Below the pieces are notes generated by a model. That model saw only the letters and a program-made list of their open reading frames with translations, was not told where the DNA came from and searched no databases. Shown here piece by piece: positions 53,102 through 60,827 of a stretch of DNA of 60,827 nt; the stretch's first letter is position 1; every line of letters starts with the position of its first letter. The translations under genes and the position numbers were made by a program. The stretch comes from JAVBJV01 sp031546815 (lineage in GTDB: Bacteria; Pseudomonadota; Alphaproteobacteria; Acetobacterales; Acetobacteraceae), in contig JAVBJV010000025.1 in NCBI GenBank assembly GCA_031546815.1, positions 1 through 60,827 of the forward strand, in the 5' to 3' direction.

Positions 53102-53737
53102 ATGGCCGTAATCATCACCGTCGCTCAACAAAAAGGCGGAGCTGGTAAAACCACGCTGGCCGCCAATCTGGCAGCCGCGCTATCCGCCAATGCACGCGTC
53201 GCGCTGCTCGACATCGACCCGCAGCAGACCCTCACCCGCTGGCATGACCTGCGTCGTGCCAACCTGCAACAGGCGGCGGCGCTGACCTTCAGCAACGTCT
53301 CGGGCTGGCGGCTGAACAGCGAACTGTCCCGCCTGCGCGACACGCACGACGTCGTGGTGATCGACAGCCCCCCACAGATCGACACCGATGCGCGCCTCGC
53401 CGTGCGCAGCGCCGACCTTGTGCTGGTGCCGCTGCAGCCCTCGCCTCCGGATCTGTGGGCGGCCGAGGGCACGTTGAAGCTGGCTGCCGATGAACGCCGC
53501 GATGCCCGCCTGCTGCTGAACCGTGCCCCGGCCCAGTCGCGCCTGCGCGATATGGTGGAAGCCGACATCGCCGCCCGGGGATTACCAATTCTTCAGGCCA
53601 CCTTGGGCAACCGCGCTGCCTTTGCCAGCGCCTTCGCCAAAGGTATGGCGGTGAGTGAGGCCGCGCCATCCAGTCTGGGTGCACAGGAACTGCGCAATCT
53701 GGCCGACGAGATCAAAAAGATCCTTGCCGTCGCCTGA
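53102..53737 (+). CDS. ParA/MinD-family ATPase
   Basis: 211 residues. The deviant Walker A KGGAGKTT is at 11-18 and the Walker B region at 84-92 (VVVIDSPPQ). LVPLQPSPPDLWAAEGTLKL is the typical ParA switch area. The short length and lack of an N-terminal HTH mean it is the small chromosomal/orphan type (MipZ- or CpsD-like positioning ATPase). No parB or parS is seen. It lies 24 bp after the sulfite-oxidase-like gene, so it is probably co-transcribed, though the pairing has no evident logic. Confidence 0.88.
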   Translation: MAVIITVAQQKGGAGKTTLAANLAAALSANARVALLDIDPQQTLTRWHDLRRANLQQAAALTFSNVSGWRLNSELSRLRDTHDVVVIDSPPQIDTDARLAVRSADLVLVPLQPSPPDLWAAEGTLKLAADERRDARLLLNRAPAQSRLRDMVEADIAARGLPILQATLGNRAAFASAFAKGMAVSEAAPSSLGAQELRNLADEIKKILAVA

Positions 53738-53887
53738 GCAGCGCCGAATTTGCCTTGACAGAAAATCCCCATGGGTCCACCCGGGGGCCGCCCATGCACG
53801 GGTCGAACGACACGTGTCGAGCAACCAGGAACTTATGAACGTATGCCAAGCGACAGTACAGGCCGATTGTTGAACCAGCTGCTGCTG

Positions 53888-53940
53888 ATCGCGGCCTGAT
53901 CCTTTCGATCAGATTGCCGCGATTGCCACGGCTGGCAATC
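53888..53940 (+). promoter_or_regulatory. Structured leader of mgtE with two overlapping hairpins
   Basis: Hairpin 1 pairs ATCGCGG (53888-53894) with CCGCGAT (53917-53923), enclosing an inner CTGATC/GATCAG stem. Hairpin 2 pairs GATTGCCA (53921-53928) with TGGCAATC (53933-53940). They share bases 53921-53923, so full formation is mutually exclusive. The ribosome site AAGGTGA starts 4 nt after hairpin 2. A regulatory leader, perhaps Mg2+-responsive, is inferred. Confidence 0.5.
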
Positions 53941-53953
53941 TGTAAGGTGATCT

Positions 53954-55393
53954 ATGGAAGAGAAACGCGCTCCGCTCGCTGCCCGGCCCGCTGACGACAG
54001 CATCCAACAGGAAACCGATCACGAAACCCTGGTTGAACTGCTCGAAGCAGACCTCGACCCGGCGGAGCTTGCGGCTGAACTCGCCGACGAACACGTAGCC
54101 GACATCGTCGCCGCGCTGAACGAACAGGAAGCCGAAACCGCCGTAGACGTTCTGGACAGCCTGCCGCTGGAGCGCGCGGCCGAGGTTCTGGACCAGCCCG
54201 AATTCGACGCCTCGGCCGAGCTGATCGCCGCCATGCCGGTGGCGCGCGCCGCCGAACTGCTGAGCGCGATGTCCGCCGACCGCGCGGCCGACGTGCTGCA
54301 GGAACTCGACGATCACGAACGCAGCGCGATCATCGCCGCACTGGACCCCGAAACCCGCAAGTCGCTGCAGCATCTGCTGACCTATCCCGAAAATACGGCA
54401 GGCAGCTTGATGACCACGGAATTCCTCAGCGTGCCGAGCACCTGGACCGTGGACCAGACGCTGCAACATATCCGCATTGTCGAACACACACGCGAAACCG
54501 TTTACGCGATTTACATCCTCGACCCCCACACCAAGGTTCTGTTGCAGGCCGTCGGGTTGCGTCGTTTGGTAACAGGTGCGCCACATGCGGACATCTTGTC
54601 GGTTGCATCCCGCCCTGCCCCCATCACCACAACGCCGCTGGCCGACCGCGAGGACGTGGCGCGGCTCTTCTCGAAATACAACCTGCTTGCCGTACCGGTG
54701 GTGAACGAGGCCGGGCACATCCTGGGCATCGTGACGGTGGACGACGTGATCGACGCCATCGTCGAGGACACCACGGAAGACGTGCAGAAATTCGGCGGCA
54801 TGGAGGCTCTGGAAGAGCCCTACATGCAGATCGGTTTCCTCGAGATGATCAAGAAGCGCGGTGGTTGGCTGGCGGCGCTGTTCCTGGGCGAGATGCTGAC
54901 CGCCAGTGCGATGCAGCATTTCGAGATGGAGCTTGAAAAGGCGGTGATGCTGACGTTGTTCATCCCGCTGATCATGAGCTCGGGCGGCAATTCCGGTTCA
55001 CAGGCGACATCGCTGCTGATCCGTGCGCTGGCACTGCGCGAAGTGCGGTTACGCGACTGGTGGCGCGTGGGGCTGCGCGAGATTCCGACCGGCTTTGCGC
55101 TGGGGGCCATTCTGGGGGCTGTGGGCATTGCGCGTATCGCGGTCTGGCAGAAAACCGGATTGTACGATTACGGCGAACACTGGATCCTGATTGCCGTAAC
55201 GGTCGGTGCCACACTGGTCGGCATTGTGATGTTCGGGTCGCTGGTGGGGTCGATGCTGCCGTTCCTGATGAAGCGCGTGGGGTTCGACCCGGCAAGCGCA
55301 TCGGCGCCGTTTGTTGCAACGTTGGTTGATGTGACCGGTCTGGTTATCTATTTCAGCGTTGCGCTTTTCTTCCTGCGTGGAACACTGTTGTAA
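53954..55393 (+). CDS. mgtE: Magnesium transporter MgtE
   Basis: 479 residues. The N-terminal helical superhelix domain (about 20-150) has repeated DILDSLPLERAAEVL-like elements (LEADLDPAELAAELADEHVADIVAAL). Two CBS domains (about 155-275, including SKYNLLAVPVVNEAGHILGIVTVDDVIDAI) follow. Five membrane helices (about 295-479) include the conserved SSGGNSGSQATSLLIRALALREV. MgtE imports Mg2+, gated by the cytosolic domains. It is preceded by a structured leader and AAGGTGA. Confidence 0.94.
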   Translation: MEEKRAPLAARPADDSIQQETDHETLVELLEADLDPAELAAELADEHVADIVAALNEQEAETAVDVLDSLPLERAAEVLDQPEFDASAELIAAMPVARAAELLSAMSADRAADVLQELDDHERSAIIAALDPETRKSLQHLLTYPENTAGSLMTTEFLSVPSTWTVDQTLQHIRIVEHTRETVYAIYILDPHTKVLLQAVGLRRLVTGAPHADILSVASRPAPITTTPLADREDVARLFSKYNLLAVPVVNEAGHILGIVTVDDVIDAIVEDTTEDVQKFGGMEALEEPYMQIGFLEMIKKRGGWLAALFLGEMLTASAMQHFEMELEKAVMLTLFIPLIMSSGGNSGSQATSLLIRALALREVRLRDWWRVGLREIPTGFALGAILGAVGIARIAVWQKTGLYDYGEHWILIAVTVGATLVGIVMFGSLVGSMLPFLMKRVGFDPASASAPFVATLVDVTGLVIYFSVALFFLRGTLL

Positions 55394-55492
55394 TCCTGTT
55401 AATACTATTCCCACGTTTATGTGATTGCACGCTGCCGTAATTTATTGCGGTGGCAGATAAACCTGTGCAGAGTCTCCCCGGAGGCCAAACTC

Positions 55493-56260
55493 ATGCAATT
55501 GCGACAAATTCTCTTTTTATCCTGCCTGGGAATCCTTACTGCATGTGCAGGTCAGCCGGGCCAGACAACAGGTGCGGCAACCTCGACACAACCGAGCGGC
55601 CCATCGCCACAGGCCAATGCCGTGCTGCAACAGGTTTCGGCAACGCTGACACATGCGCACAGCCTTGCATTCAACGTCGATGTTCTGCGTGAAGTGCAGA
55701 TGGACAATGGCACGCGCGTGAACCTCGTCTCGCGCGACACGATTGTGGCGCGTCGCCCCGACCGGCTGCGCGCCGATCTGCGTGGCGATACCAGCGTCGC
55801 CAATATCTATTACGATGGGCAGCGCGTGGTGATCGAGGAAATCAATTCAAACCTGTATGCTGCCGCGCAGGCGCCATCCGACATCAATGGCGTGATCGAC
55901 ATGCTGCAGGACCGGCTGGGCGTGCCGCTGACCATCGGCACATTGCTGCGCACCGATGCGCAGGACCGCATCAGCCGCAACACAAGTGGCGATGTCGTCA
56001 CCAGCAGCATGCTGGATGGAAAGCCGGTCGATCATCTGCTTATGACCAGCGGCACACTGAAATGGGAATTGTGGGTGTCGCAGGGTGAACGCGCCTTGCC
56101 GATGATGCTGGTCACCACCCGCGATGGGCTGCGTACTATTTACAAATTCAGCAACTGGAGACTGAATCCGTCGGTCCCTGAAGGGGCGTTCCATTACACA
56201 CCCCGTCCCGGAGCACACGAGATTCCGTTTATCCCGTTGCGTGCGGACCAGAGAGGGTAA
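55493..56260 (+). CDS. DUF2092-family periplasmic lipoprotein
   Basis: 255 residues. Lipobox LTAC with the lipidation cysteine at 18. The body resembles DUF2092 (LolA/LppX-like fold): AHSLAFNVDVLREVQMDNG, RPDRLRADLRGDTSVANIYYDG, LLDGKPVDHLLMTSGTLKWELWVSQ and PVMMLVTTRDG-like segments. Function is unknown; the fold is used for carrying hydrophobic ligands in the periplasm. The ATG at 55493 is preceded by GGAGG; the open frame further upstream is rejected. The following repeat protein starts 9 bp after its stop, so they probably share a transcript. Confidence 0.85.
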   Translation: MQLRQILFLSCLGILTACAGQPGQTTGAATSTQPSGPSPQANAVLQQVSATLTHAHSLAFNVDVLREVQMDNGTRVNLVSRDTIVARRPDRLRADLRGDTSVANIYYDGQRVVIEEINSNLYAAAQAPSDINGVIDMLQDRLGVPLTIGTLLRTDAQDRISRNTSGDVVTSSMLDGKPVDHLLMTSGTLKWELWVSQGERALPMMLVTTRDGLRTIYKFSNWRLNPSVPEGAFHYTPRPGAHEIPFIPLRADQRG

Positions 56261-56269
56261 GCGCACATC

Positions 56270-57205
56270 ATGAACAGATCTCTTCTGACCACTGCGGTTG
56301 CGCTGTCGGCAGTCATACTCTGGCAAGATGCGCACGCTTTCGACGGACGTTTCCACGGCGGTGGACGCGGCGGCGGCTTCCAGCCACGTGCGGGGGCCAT
56401 GCACCAGAGGCAGGCCCCACCGCGACAGAACGTCCAGAACTTCAACAACGCACATCCGCAGGCGCGGCAGAATGCGCAGGCTGTGCACAGTGCTCGCCCG
56501 CAGGCACGACAGAACGTGCAGAATTTCAACAACACGCACCCACAGGCACGGCAGAACGTTCAGAACTTCAATCACACGCATCCAAACCGCGATGTGAATA
56601 TCTCGGGCAACAATGTCGTCGTGAACCGGGGGCCGGGTTGGCATGGCGGGCCAGTCTACGTCGATAACGGGAACGACTACGACTGGGGCCAGGCCATTGT
56701 GGGTGGGCTGGTCGGTGGGGCCGTTGGCGGTTTGGTTGCAGGTGCGATCACCAACTCCTCGCAACCAACCACAACATATGTTGCCCCTGCCCCGACCTAT
56801 GCCGCGCCTCCGCCGGGCTACACGACAACACCGACATCCAGTGGCAGTGGCAGCAGTGCCAGTGCAGCGTCGGCCAGCAGCAGCGCATCAACCGCGCAGA
56901 GCGCCGCAAGCTCGGCCCAGTCCTCCGCCACCCAGGCGCAGCAGGCCGCCACCACGGCGCAGGCAGCGGCACGTCAGGCGCAGGAAGCAACGCAACAACA
57001 GGCCCAGCAGCAGCCTCAGCAGGCCGCTGCCACCATGGCGCCTGGCGGGCGCTATACCTATGGGACACGTTTTGCCACCGTTCCGGATGGCTGCTCTGCG
57101 CAGTCGGTCGGCCCTATCGGTTACCAGCAGTGCGGATCGGACTGGCTGCAGCCATTCATGCAGGGCGGCAGCGTCGTCTGGATGGCCGTGCCGCCACCAC
57201 GCTGA
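56270..57205 (+). CDS. Secreted low-complexity protein with four 14-residue repeats
   Basis: 311 residues. A signal peptide (MNRSLLTTAVALSAVILWQDAHA, cleavage near 23) is followed by a Gly/Arg-rich lead and four tandem repeats at 50-105 (core QARQNVQNFNNTHP). A DWGQAIVGGLVGGAVGGLVAGAI glycine-zipper segment (about 140-162) comes next. Then there is a Ser/Ala/Gln-rich region (about 190-258, strong coiled-coil or helical bias) and a C-terminal domain with YGTRFATVPDGCSAQ, YQQCGSDW and two cysteines. An envelope or surface function is likely but unassigned. The DUF2092 lipoprotein precedes it by 9 bp. Confidence 0.75.
   Translation: MNRSLLTTAVALSAVILWQDAHAFDGRFHGGGRGGGFQPRAGAMHQRQAPPRQNVQNFNNAHPQARQNAQAVHSARPQARQNVQNFNNTHPQARQNVQNFNHTHPNRDVNISGNNVVVNRGPGWHGGPVYVDNGNDYDWGQAIVGGLVGGAVGGLVAGAITNSSQPTTTYVAPAPTYAAPPPGYTTTPTSSGSGSSASAASASSSASTAQSAASSAQSSATQAQQAATTAQAAARQAQEATQQQAQQQPQQAAATMAPGGRYTYGTRFATVPDGCSAQSVGPIGYQQCGSDWLQPFMQGGSVVWMAVPPPR
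56417..56584 (+). repeat. Four tandem 42-bp (14-codon) repeats
   Basis: Units cover codons 50-63, 64-77, 78-91 and 92-105. The third and fourth units differ by one residue over the last part (NNTHP/NHTHP). The second is most divergent (QAVHSARP). The pattern indicates recent duplication and possible copy-number variation. Confidence 0.8.
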
Positions 57206-57225
57206 AAAATATCGGGAAATTCGGC

Positions 57226-57258
57226 TGGGAGTCGGGCAGTTTCCGACTCCCATTTTTT
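57226..57258 (+). terminator. Terminator after the repeat protein
   Basis: A perfect 10-bp stem TGGGAGTCGG/CCGACTCCCA with a 7-nt loop and six Ts, 20 bp after the stop codon. Confidence 0.93.
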
Positions 57259-57736
57259 ACCCTCAGCATAAAAATACGGCCCGATGGTTTTGTGCACACA
57301 AGATCAAACCGAGAGATGATTCCAAATTTTCATGAATTTGAGTAATTTTCCAGCGCATACCAATAAGCATATATCGCATACTATAATTTACTCCTCCCAA
57401 GCCTGCTATCAGGCAAATTCTTCAAAATTTCAGATTTTCAATTACTTGCGTATTGTTTTTGATCTTAAAAAATTTAATCACGGATCGTTTTATTTGAATT
57501 TATTAAACATTATTCTTTGATTTCCGTCACTCTGACTGTAAAAAATATTTTATACTAAAAATATGAAATAATTGCATAAATCATAAATTTTTATTTATAA
57601 AACGCACTTATCTATGGACCTGAAAGCATTCTTGTTTTTTAATTTTATTTACCATATATGGTGATTTCATAAACGACGCCTCAACCGCTTTGATGCACGT
57701 TTGATATTACCGCCTTGAGTTTGGGGATATAGACTT
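57259..57736. other. AT-rich non-coding island of about 480 bp upstream of the XRE gene
   Basis: By eye well above 60% A+T, and up to about 80% in places, while the rest of the window is about 60-65% G+C. It contains many TTTATTT, AAAATAT and TAAATTT runs. I see no convincing gene; a 62-codon frame at 57332 has AT-biased composition with no ribosome site or recognisable sequence. No DnaA-box set is apparent. It could hold the XRE promoter, xenogeneic-silencer binding or a decayed insertion. Confidence 0.7.
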
Positions 57737-58609
57737 ATGCGCTTTACCGAGATTGGCCAGCAGCTCCGCGCTTACCGACTTGAATCGGGCCTGCGTGCAG
57801 AAGAAATCGCTGCGCGCCTTGGTGTGTCGCGCGCCGCCTTGTACCGCTATGAAAAAGGCGAGGTCATCAAGCTCGACACCATCAAGCGCCTTGCGGAACT
57901 GCTACGGATTTCTCCGCTGTCCCTGCTGGGGATCGGCGTTGAATACTACAGCCGCGCAACGGCCTATGTCGAGCGCATCCGCCAGGTCGAGGAAATGGCC
58001 GACCAGATCCTGCAGATTCAGGGCCAGATCTGTTACCTGACCACATCGGATGCCTATGACACGGCCCTGGCCGAAGCCTATGCTGAAGCGGCCGACCGTA
58101 ACGGCGGGGAACAGCGTAGCCACCTGCTCGCTACGTCGGCACAGATGCAGGAACTGCTGATCGAGCGGAAGAAAATGTATGCCGCGCGCAAGCCCAGCAT
58201 CATTGCCCTGTTCCATATCTCGGCATTGCGCAATTTCCTGGATAACGGTGTTGCCGGCGCGCTGAATCTTTCCGATCGTACGCGTCAGCATTGCAAGCAG
58301 ATCGCCCGGGCCGAAGTGAAGCAGGTTGCCGATCTGATGGCGGCCGAACCCATTGGTATCCAGTTTGGTCTGCTGGACGGCCCCGCCCTCAGCGGCGGCT
58401 TCAAGATCATGCGTGGCCGCGATCGTGCTGTGCTGTGCATCAATCCGTTCCTGCACGATACCCATCCGGGCCTGCAGGCCGGTGTCGCCATGATCACCAG
58501 TGCCGAAGAAGCCATTTCCGTGCATCAGCGTACCGCTGAATCGCTGTGGAAGTCCGCCGTCAAAGGCGGCGCGGCAGCCGACAAGATCCGCCAGCTTCTT
58601 TCCATCTGA
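57737..58609 (+). CDS. XRE-family transcriptional regulator with a large C-terminal domain
   Basis: 290 residues. The N-terminal HTH_3 (about 5-59) has IGQQLRAYRLESGLRAEEIAARLGVSRAALYRYEKGE, followed by LLRISPLSLLGIGVEYYSRATAYVERIRQVEEMADQI. The remaining 200 residues (with QIARAEVKQVADLMAAEP and CINPFLHDTHPGLQAGVAMI) are not a family I can name; they may bind a ligand or oligomerise. It is preceded by the AT-rich island and followed by a terminator shared with the Pat-like gene. Confidence 0.85.
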   Translation: MRFTEIGQQLRAYRLESGLRAEEIAARLGVSRAALYRYEKGEVIKLDTIKRLAELLRISPLSLLGIGVEYYSRATAYVERIRQVEEMADQILQIQGQICYLTTSDAYDTALAEAYAEAADRNGGEQRSHLLATSAQMQELLIERKKMYAARKPSIIALFHISALRNFLDNGVAGALNLSDRTRQHCKQIARAEVKQVADLMAAEPIGIQFGLLDGPALSGGFKIMRGRDRAVLCINPFLHDTHPGLQAGVAMITSAEEAISVHQRTAESLWKSAVKGGAAADKIRQLLSI

Positions 58610-58617
58610 TAGAACGC

Positions 58618-58649
58618 AAAAAAGGCAGCCTGGTGTGGCTGCCTTTTTT
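58618..58649. terminator. Bidirectional terminator between XRE and Pat-like genes
   Basis: A 7-bp GGCAGCC/GGCTGCC stem (58624-58630, 58637-58643) with a TGGTGT loop, flanked by AAAAAA on the left and TTTTTT on the right. It thus serves both convergent genes. Confidence 0.92.
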
Positions 58650-58661
58650 CATGGCCAATGC

Positions 58662-60827
58662 TCACACGACCTTGAGCGTTGCCTCGACCAGATCCGGATC
58701 GTCCGGCATGCGCGCCGTCTTGAATCCCAGACCGCGCACGAAGCTCAGCATCGGATGGTTTTCCGCCAGAATCTGCCCAGTGATTTCGGCAATTCCCTGC
58801 GCGCGCGCCCAGTCGATCAGGCATTGCATCAAGCGCCGCGCCACGCCCTGCCCGCGCAGATGCTGTTCAACCAGAATGGCGTATTCCGCCGCCCCTACCC
58901 CGATATCGCGCGTCAACCGTGACACACCAACCGTTTGCCCCGTGCTTTCACATACCGCCACGAATGCAATCTCGCGGTCGAAATCGATCTGCGTCATCCG
59001 GGCGACCTGCTCCGGCGGCAGCTCCTTCACCGACGAGAAGAACCGATACCGGATATCCTCGGGCGTCAGCCGCGTGAACAGAGCCATATGCTCGTTGGCG
59101 TCTTCGGGACGGATGGGGCGAATGGTCAGCTGCTCGCCCGCCGGGGTGGTGTGGATACTGATCAGGTCCTCGGGGTAAGGCGAGAACGCCAGCTGCGACA
59201 CAGACCCTACCGGACGCAGCGTAATACCCGCATCAGCCGCCATCACGCCGTTCCCATCGGCAAACAGGGGGTTCAGGCCCAGCGTTTCGATCTCGGGGAA
59301 GTCCACGATCAGCTGCGACACGCGCACCAGCGTTTCCAGCACTGCATTCACGTTCGCCGATGCATGGTCGCGCCAGCCCTGCAGCAACCGGCTGACCCGT
59401 GTGCGCCCGACCAGACTGCGTGCCAGCGCCAGATTGAGCGGCGGCAGATCGACGGCGGTGTCGTCGATGATCTCGGCCTCAGTCCCGCCATGGCCGAACT
59501 GGATCGCCGGGCCGAACACCGGGTCTTCCAGCACGCGGATCTGCAGGCGTTCGCCGCCGGCGACCTGACGCTGCACCAGCATCCCGGCCAGAGTAGCCGT
59601 GGGTGCCTTCTGCGCGACCGACGCACTCAGACGGTCTGCCGCTTTCCGCACATCGGCTTCGGTCCGCAGGCCAAGGATAACGCCGCCTGCTTCGGTCTTG
59701 TGCTGCAGATCGGGGCTGCGCACCTTCAGCACGGCGGGGAAACCCAGCAATGTCGCCGCCAAAGCCGCATCTTCCGCCGACTGCACCACACGCGTCGGCA
59801 CAACCGGAATGCCATAGGCGGACAACACCGCCAGCGCCTCATCCTCCATCAGGCCCAGACGCGCATCATCGCGCACGCTTTGCAGAATGGCGGCGACGGT
59901 CTTGCGGTCGGCGCCGGTTTTCACCACATCGCGCGACGGCAATTCGCGCATCATGGCGCGGTTCCAGCGGTCTTCCACCAGCTGGCCGAATGCATGCACG
60001 GCCGATTCTGGTGTCGAAAATACCGGCAATCCGGCCTGCGCCAGTCGCAACCGCAGCGGCCCACCGCTGGTCTCGCCCAGTGCGCAGGTCAGCACCGGCG
60101 CCTTGGCAGACAAGCCGGCGGCCTTCAGGGACTCGGTCGCCACCATCTCGCCTGTGTCGTGATCTTCCGGCGCATGCAGCACCAGAACGCCACCAACCCC
60201 CGGCGTGGCCGACAGAACGGCCGCCGCCTCGGCCAGACGATTGGTCTGCGCGCCGGGCAGATAGAGCGGATTTTCCACCCGCGTGCCTGGTGGCAGAAAC
60301 ACCGACAGGGTTTGCGCGGCGTTTTCATCGAATTGCGCCAGCTTGCCCTTGGACCGCCGCAACGCTGTCACCGCAAGGCGCGCCGGGCCGCGGGCGTTGG
60401 TCACGATGGCCAGGTCCTTGCTGCGGATGGGCTTGGTGCGGGTCAGGGTTTCGGCGGCCTCCAGCAGTTCCTCGAGTCCCGTCACGCACAGCACGCCAGC
60501 CCTGCGCAGCGCCGCAATGAACACGGCTTCCTCCAGCCGATCGCGCCCCGAGAACATCGCCACCACTGGCCGCATCGCCGCCGTGGCGCGCGCCGAAGAC
60601 AGAAAGGCGCGTCGGTTCCGGATCAGCTGGATGTCGAGCAGAATGGCCCCTGCCGCCGGGTCGCGCGACAGCCAGTCGAGCGTCGCCGCAAAGCCGAAAT
60701 TGATATTCCCGCCAACACCGATGATATGACTGAAGCCCACCGCATTCGGCCCGGCCCAGTCCAGAATGGTGCGGCACATCGCCACCGACTGCGATACGAA
60801 CGCCAGCTTGCCGCGCGGCACGGGAAT
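58662..60827 (-). CDS. Pat-like ADP-forming acyl-CoA synthetase domain fused to GNAT acetyltransferase (5' truncated by the window)
   Basis: At least 721 residues of a protein usually near 900; the N-terminal CoA-binding domain lies beyond the right edge. The succinyl-CoA ligase-like domain is visible first (FVSQSVAMCRTILDW, GVGGNINFGFAATLDWL), then an ATP-grasp domain (YGIPVVPTRVVQSAEDAALAA, GFPAVLKVRSPDLQHKTEAGGVILGL). A C-terminal GNAT domain (about the last 155 residues, LTIRPIRPEDANEHMALFTRLTPEDIRYRFFSS, acetyl-CoA loop QHLRGQGVARRLM) follows. This is the Pat/PatZ architecture of lysine acetyltransferases controlling acetyl-CoA synthetase. The frame runs open to the last base, so the GTG near 60821 is internal. 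Confidence 0.92.
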   Translation of the reverse strand: MPVPRGKLAFVSQSVAMCRTILDWAGPNAVGFSHIIGVGGNINFGFAATLDWLSRDPAAGAILLDIQLIRNRRAFLSSARATAAMRPVVAMFSGRDRLEEAVFIAALRRAGVLCVTGLEELLEAAETLTRTKPIRSKDLAIVTNARGPARLAVTALRRSKGKLAQFDENAAQTLSVFLPPGTRVENPLYLPGAQTNRLAEAAAVLSATPGVGGVLVLHAPEDHDTGEMVATESLKAAGLSAKAPVLTCALGETSGGPLRLRLAQAGLPVFSTPESAVHAFGQLVEDRWNRAMMRELPSRDVVKTGADRKTVAAILQSVRDDARLGLMEDEALAVLSAYGIPVVPTRVVQSAEDAALAATLLGFPAVLKVRSPDLQHKTEAGGVILGLRTEADVRKAADRLSASVAQKAPTATLAGMLVQRQVAGGERLQIRVLEDPVFGPAIQFGHGGTEAEIIDDTAVDLPPLNLALARSLVGRTRVSRLLQGWRDHASANVNAVLETLVRVSQLIVDFPEIETLGLNPLFADGNGVMAADAGITLRPVGSVSQLAFSPYPEDLISIHTTPAGEQLTIRPIRPEDANEHMALFTRLTPEDIRYRFFSSVKELPPEQVARMTQIDFDREIAFVAVCESTGQTVGVSRLTRDIGVGAAEYAILVEQHLRGQGVARRLMQCLIDWARAQGIAEITGQILAENHPMLSFVRGLGFKTARMPDDPDLVEATLKVV

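Noticed and set aside
57332..57520. 62-codon plus-strand ORF in the AT-rich island
   Set aside because: Its amino-acid composition is dictated by AT bias. There is no ribosome site and no recognisable domain.
57259..57736. Replication origin in the AT-rich island
   Set aside because: No clear cluster of TTATCCACA-like DnaA boxes, and no dnaA, dnaN, hemE or parAB-parS context beside it.

Overview
This 60.8 kb window is GC-rich chromosomal DNA from an alphaproteobacterium. Three things point there: the gene order rlpA-dacF-tmk-holB-metG-tatD-MBL, a probable SAM-II riboswitch (a class found mainly in Alphaproteobacteria), and an Rrf2-headed suf operon with a SufT (DUF59) gene. A Rhodospirillales or Acetobacteraceae-like member is my best guess, but I cannot fix the genus. 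I see no rRNA, tRNA, phage, insertion sequence or CRISPR. Coding density is high, and many genes overlap by 1 or 4 nt, which indicates translational coupling.

Region by region. Positions 1-8834 hold a minus-strand housekeeping block: two lytic transglycosylase-type lipoproteins, a DD-carboxypeptidase, thymidylate kinase, DNA polymerase III delta', MetRS, TatD, an MBL hydrolase and a partial MazG. Positions 8924-12538 carry an MmgE/PrpD protein and an unusual SMI1/KNR4-ankyrin fusion. Positions 12535-18920 are a complete suf Fe-S assembly operon (rrf2-sufBCDSU-sufT-sufA) with a perfect palindrome upstream as a candidate operator. Positions 19161-25345 are metabolic: an SDR, an Ldh2-type dehydrogenase, a Nudix/MBL pair, two EamA transporters and an acyl-CoA hydratase-like protein.

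Positions 25346-33788 look like a glycan region. A GT-C-type membrane protein lies divergent from a methyltransferase, a polyprenyl-phosphate GT2 and an SMR-type small transporter. They face a dTDP-sugar operon (rfbB, rfbA, an atypical SDR, a DegT aminotransferase) whose last gene is a voltage-gated-type cation channel. Positions 33983-41983 hold a CBS protein, a methionine ABC transporter operon (metN, metI and two substrate-binding genes) behind the riboswitch and a 16-bp inverted repeat, a 65-aa orphan, and a sulfate ABC operon (sbp-cysTWA).

Positions 41980-53737 hold a CNNM/CorC protein, a large GH17-GT2 beta-glucan synthase, a small coiled-coil protein, the operon nnr - malonyl-CoA decarboxylase - AceE-like transketolase, a molybdopterin sulfite-oxidase-like enzyme and a ParA ATPase. 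Positions 53888-60827 hold mgtE with a structured leader, a DUF2092 lipoprotein, a secreted protein with four 14-residue repeats, a 480-bp AT-rich non-coding island, an XRE regulator, and a 5'-truncated Pat-like acyl-CoA synthetase/GNAT fusion.

The strongest unannotated-type signals are RNA or DNA structures: the SAM-II element, the promoter-spanning repeat, the overlapping mgtE leader hairpins, and the nested terminator before the CBS gene.
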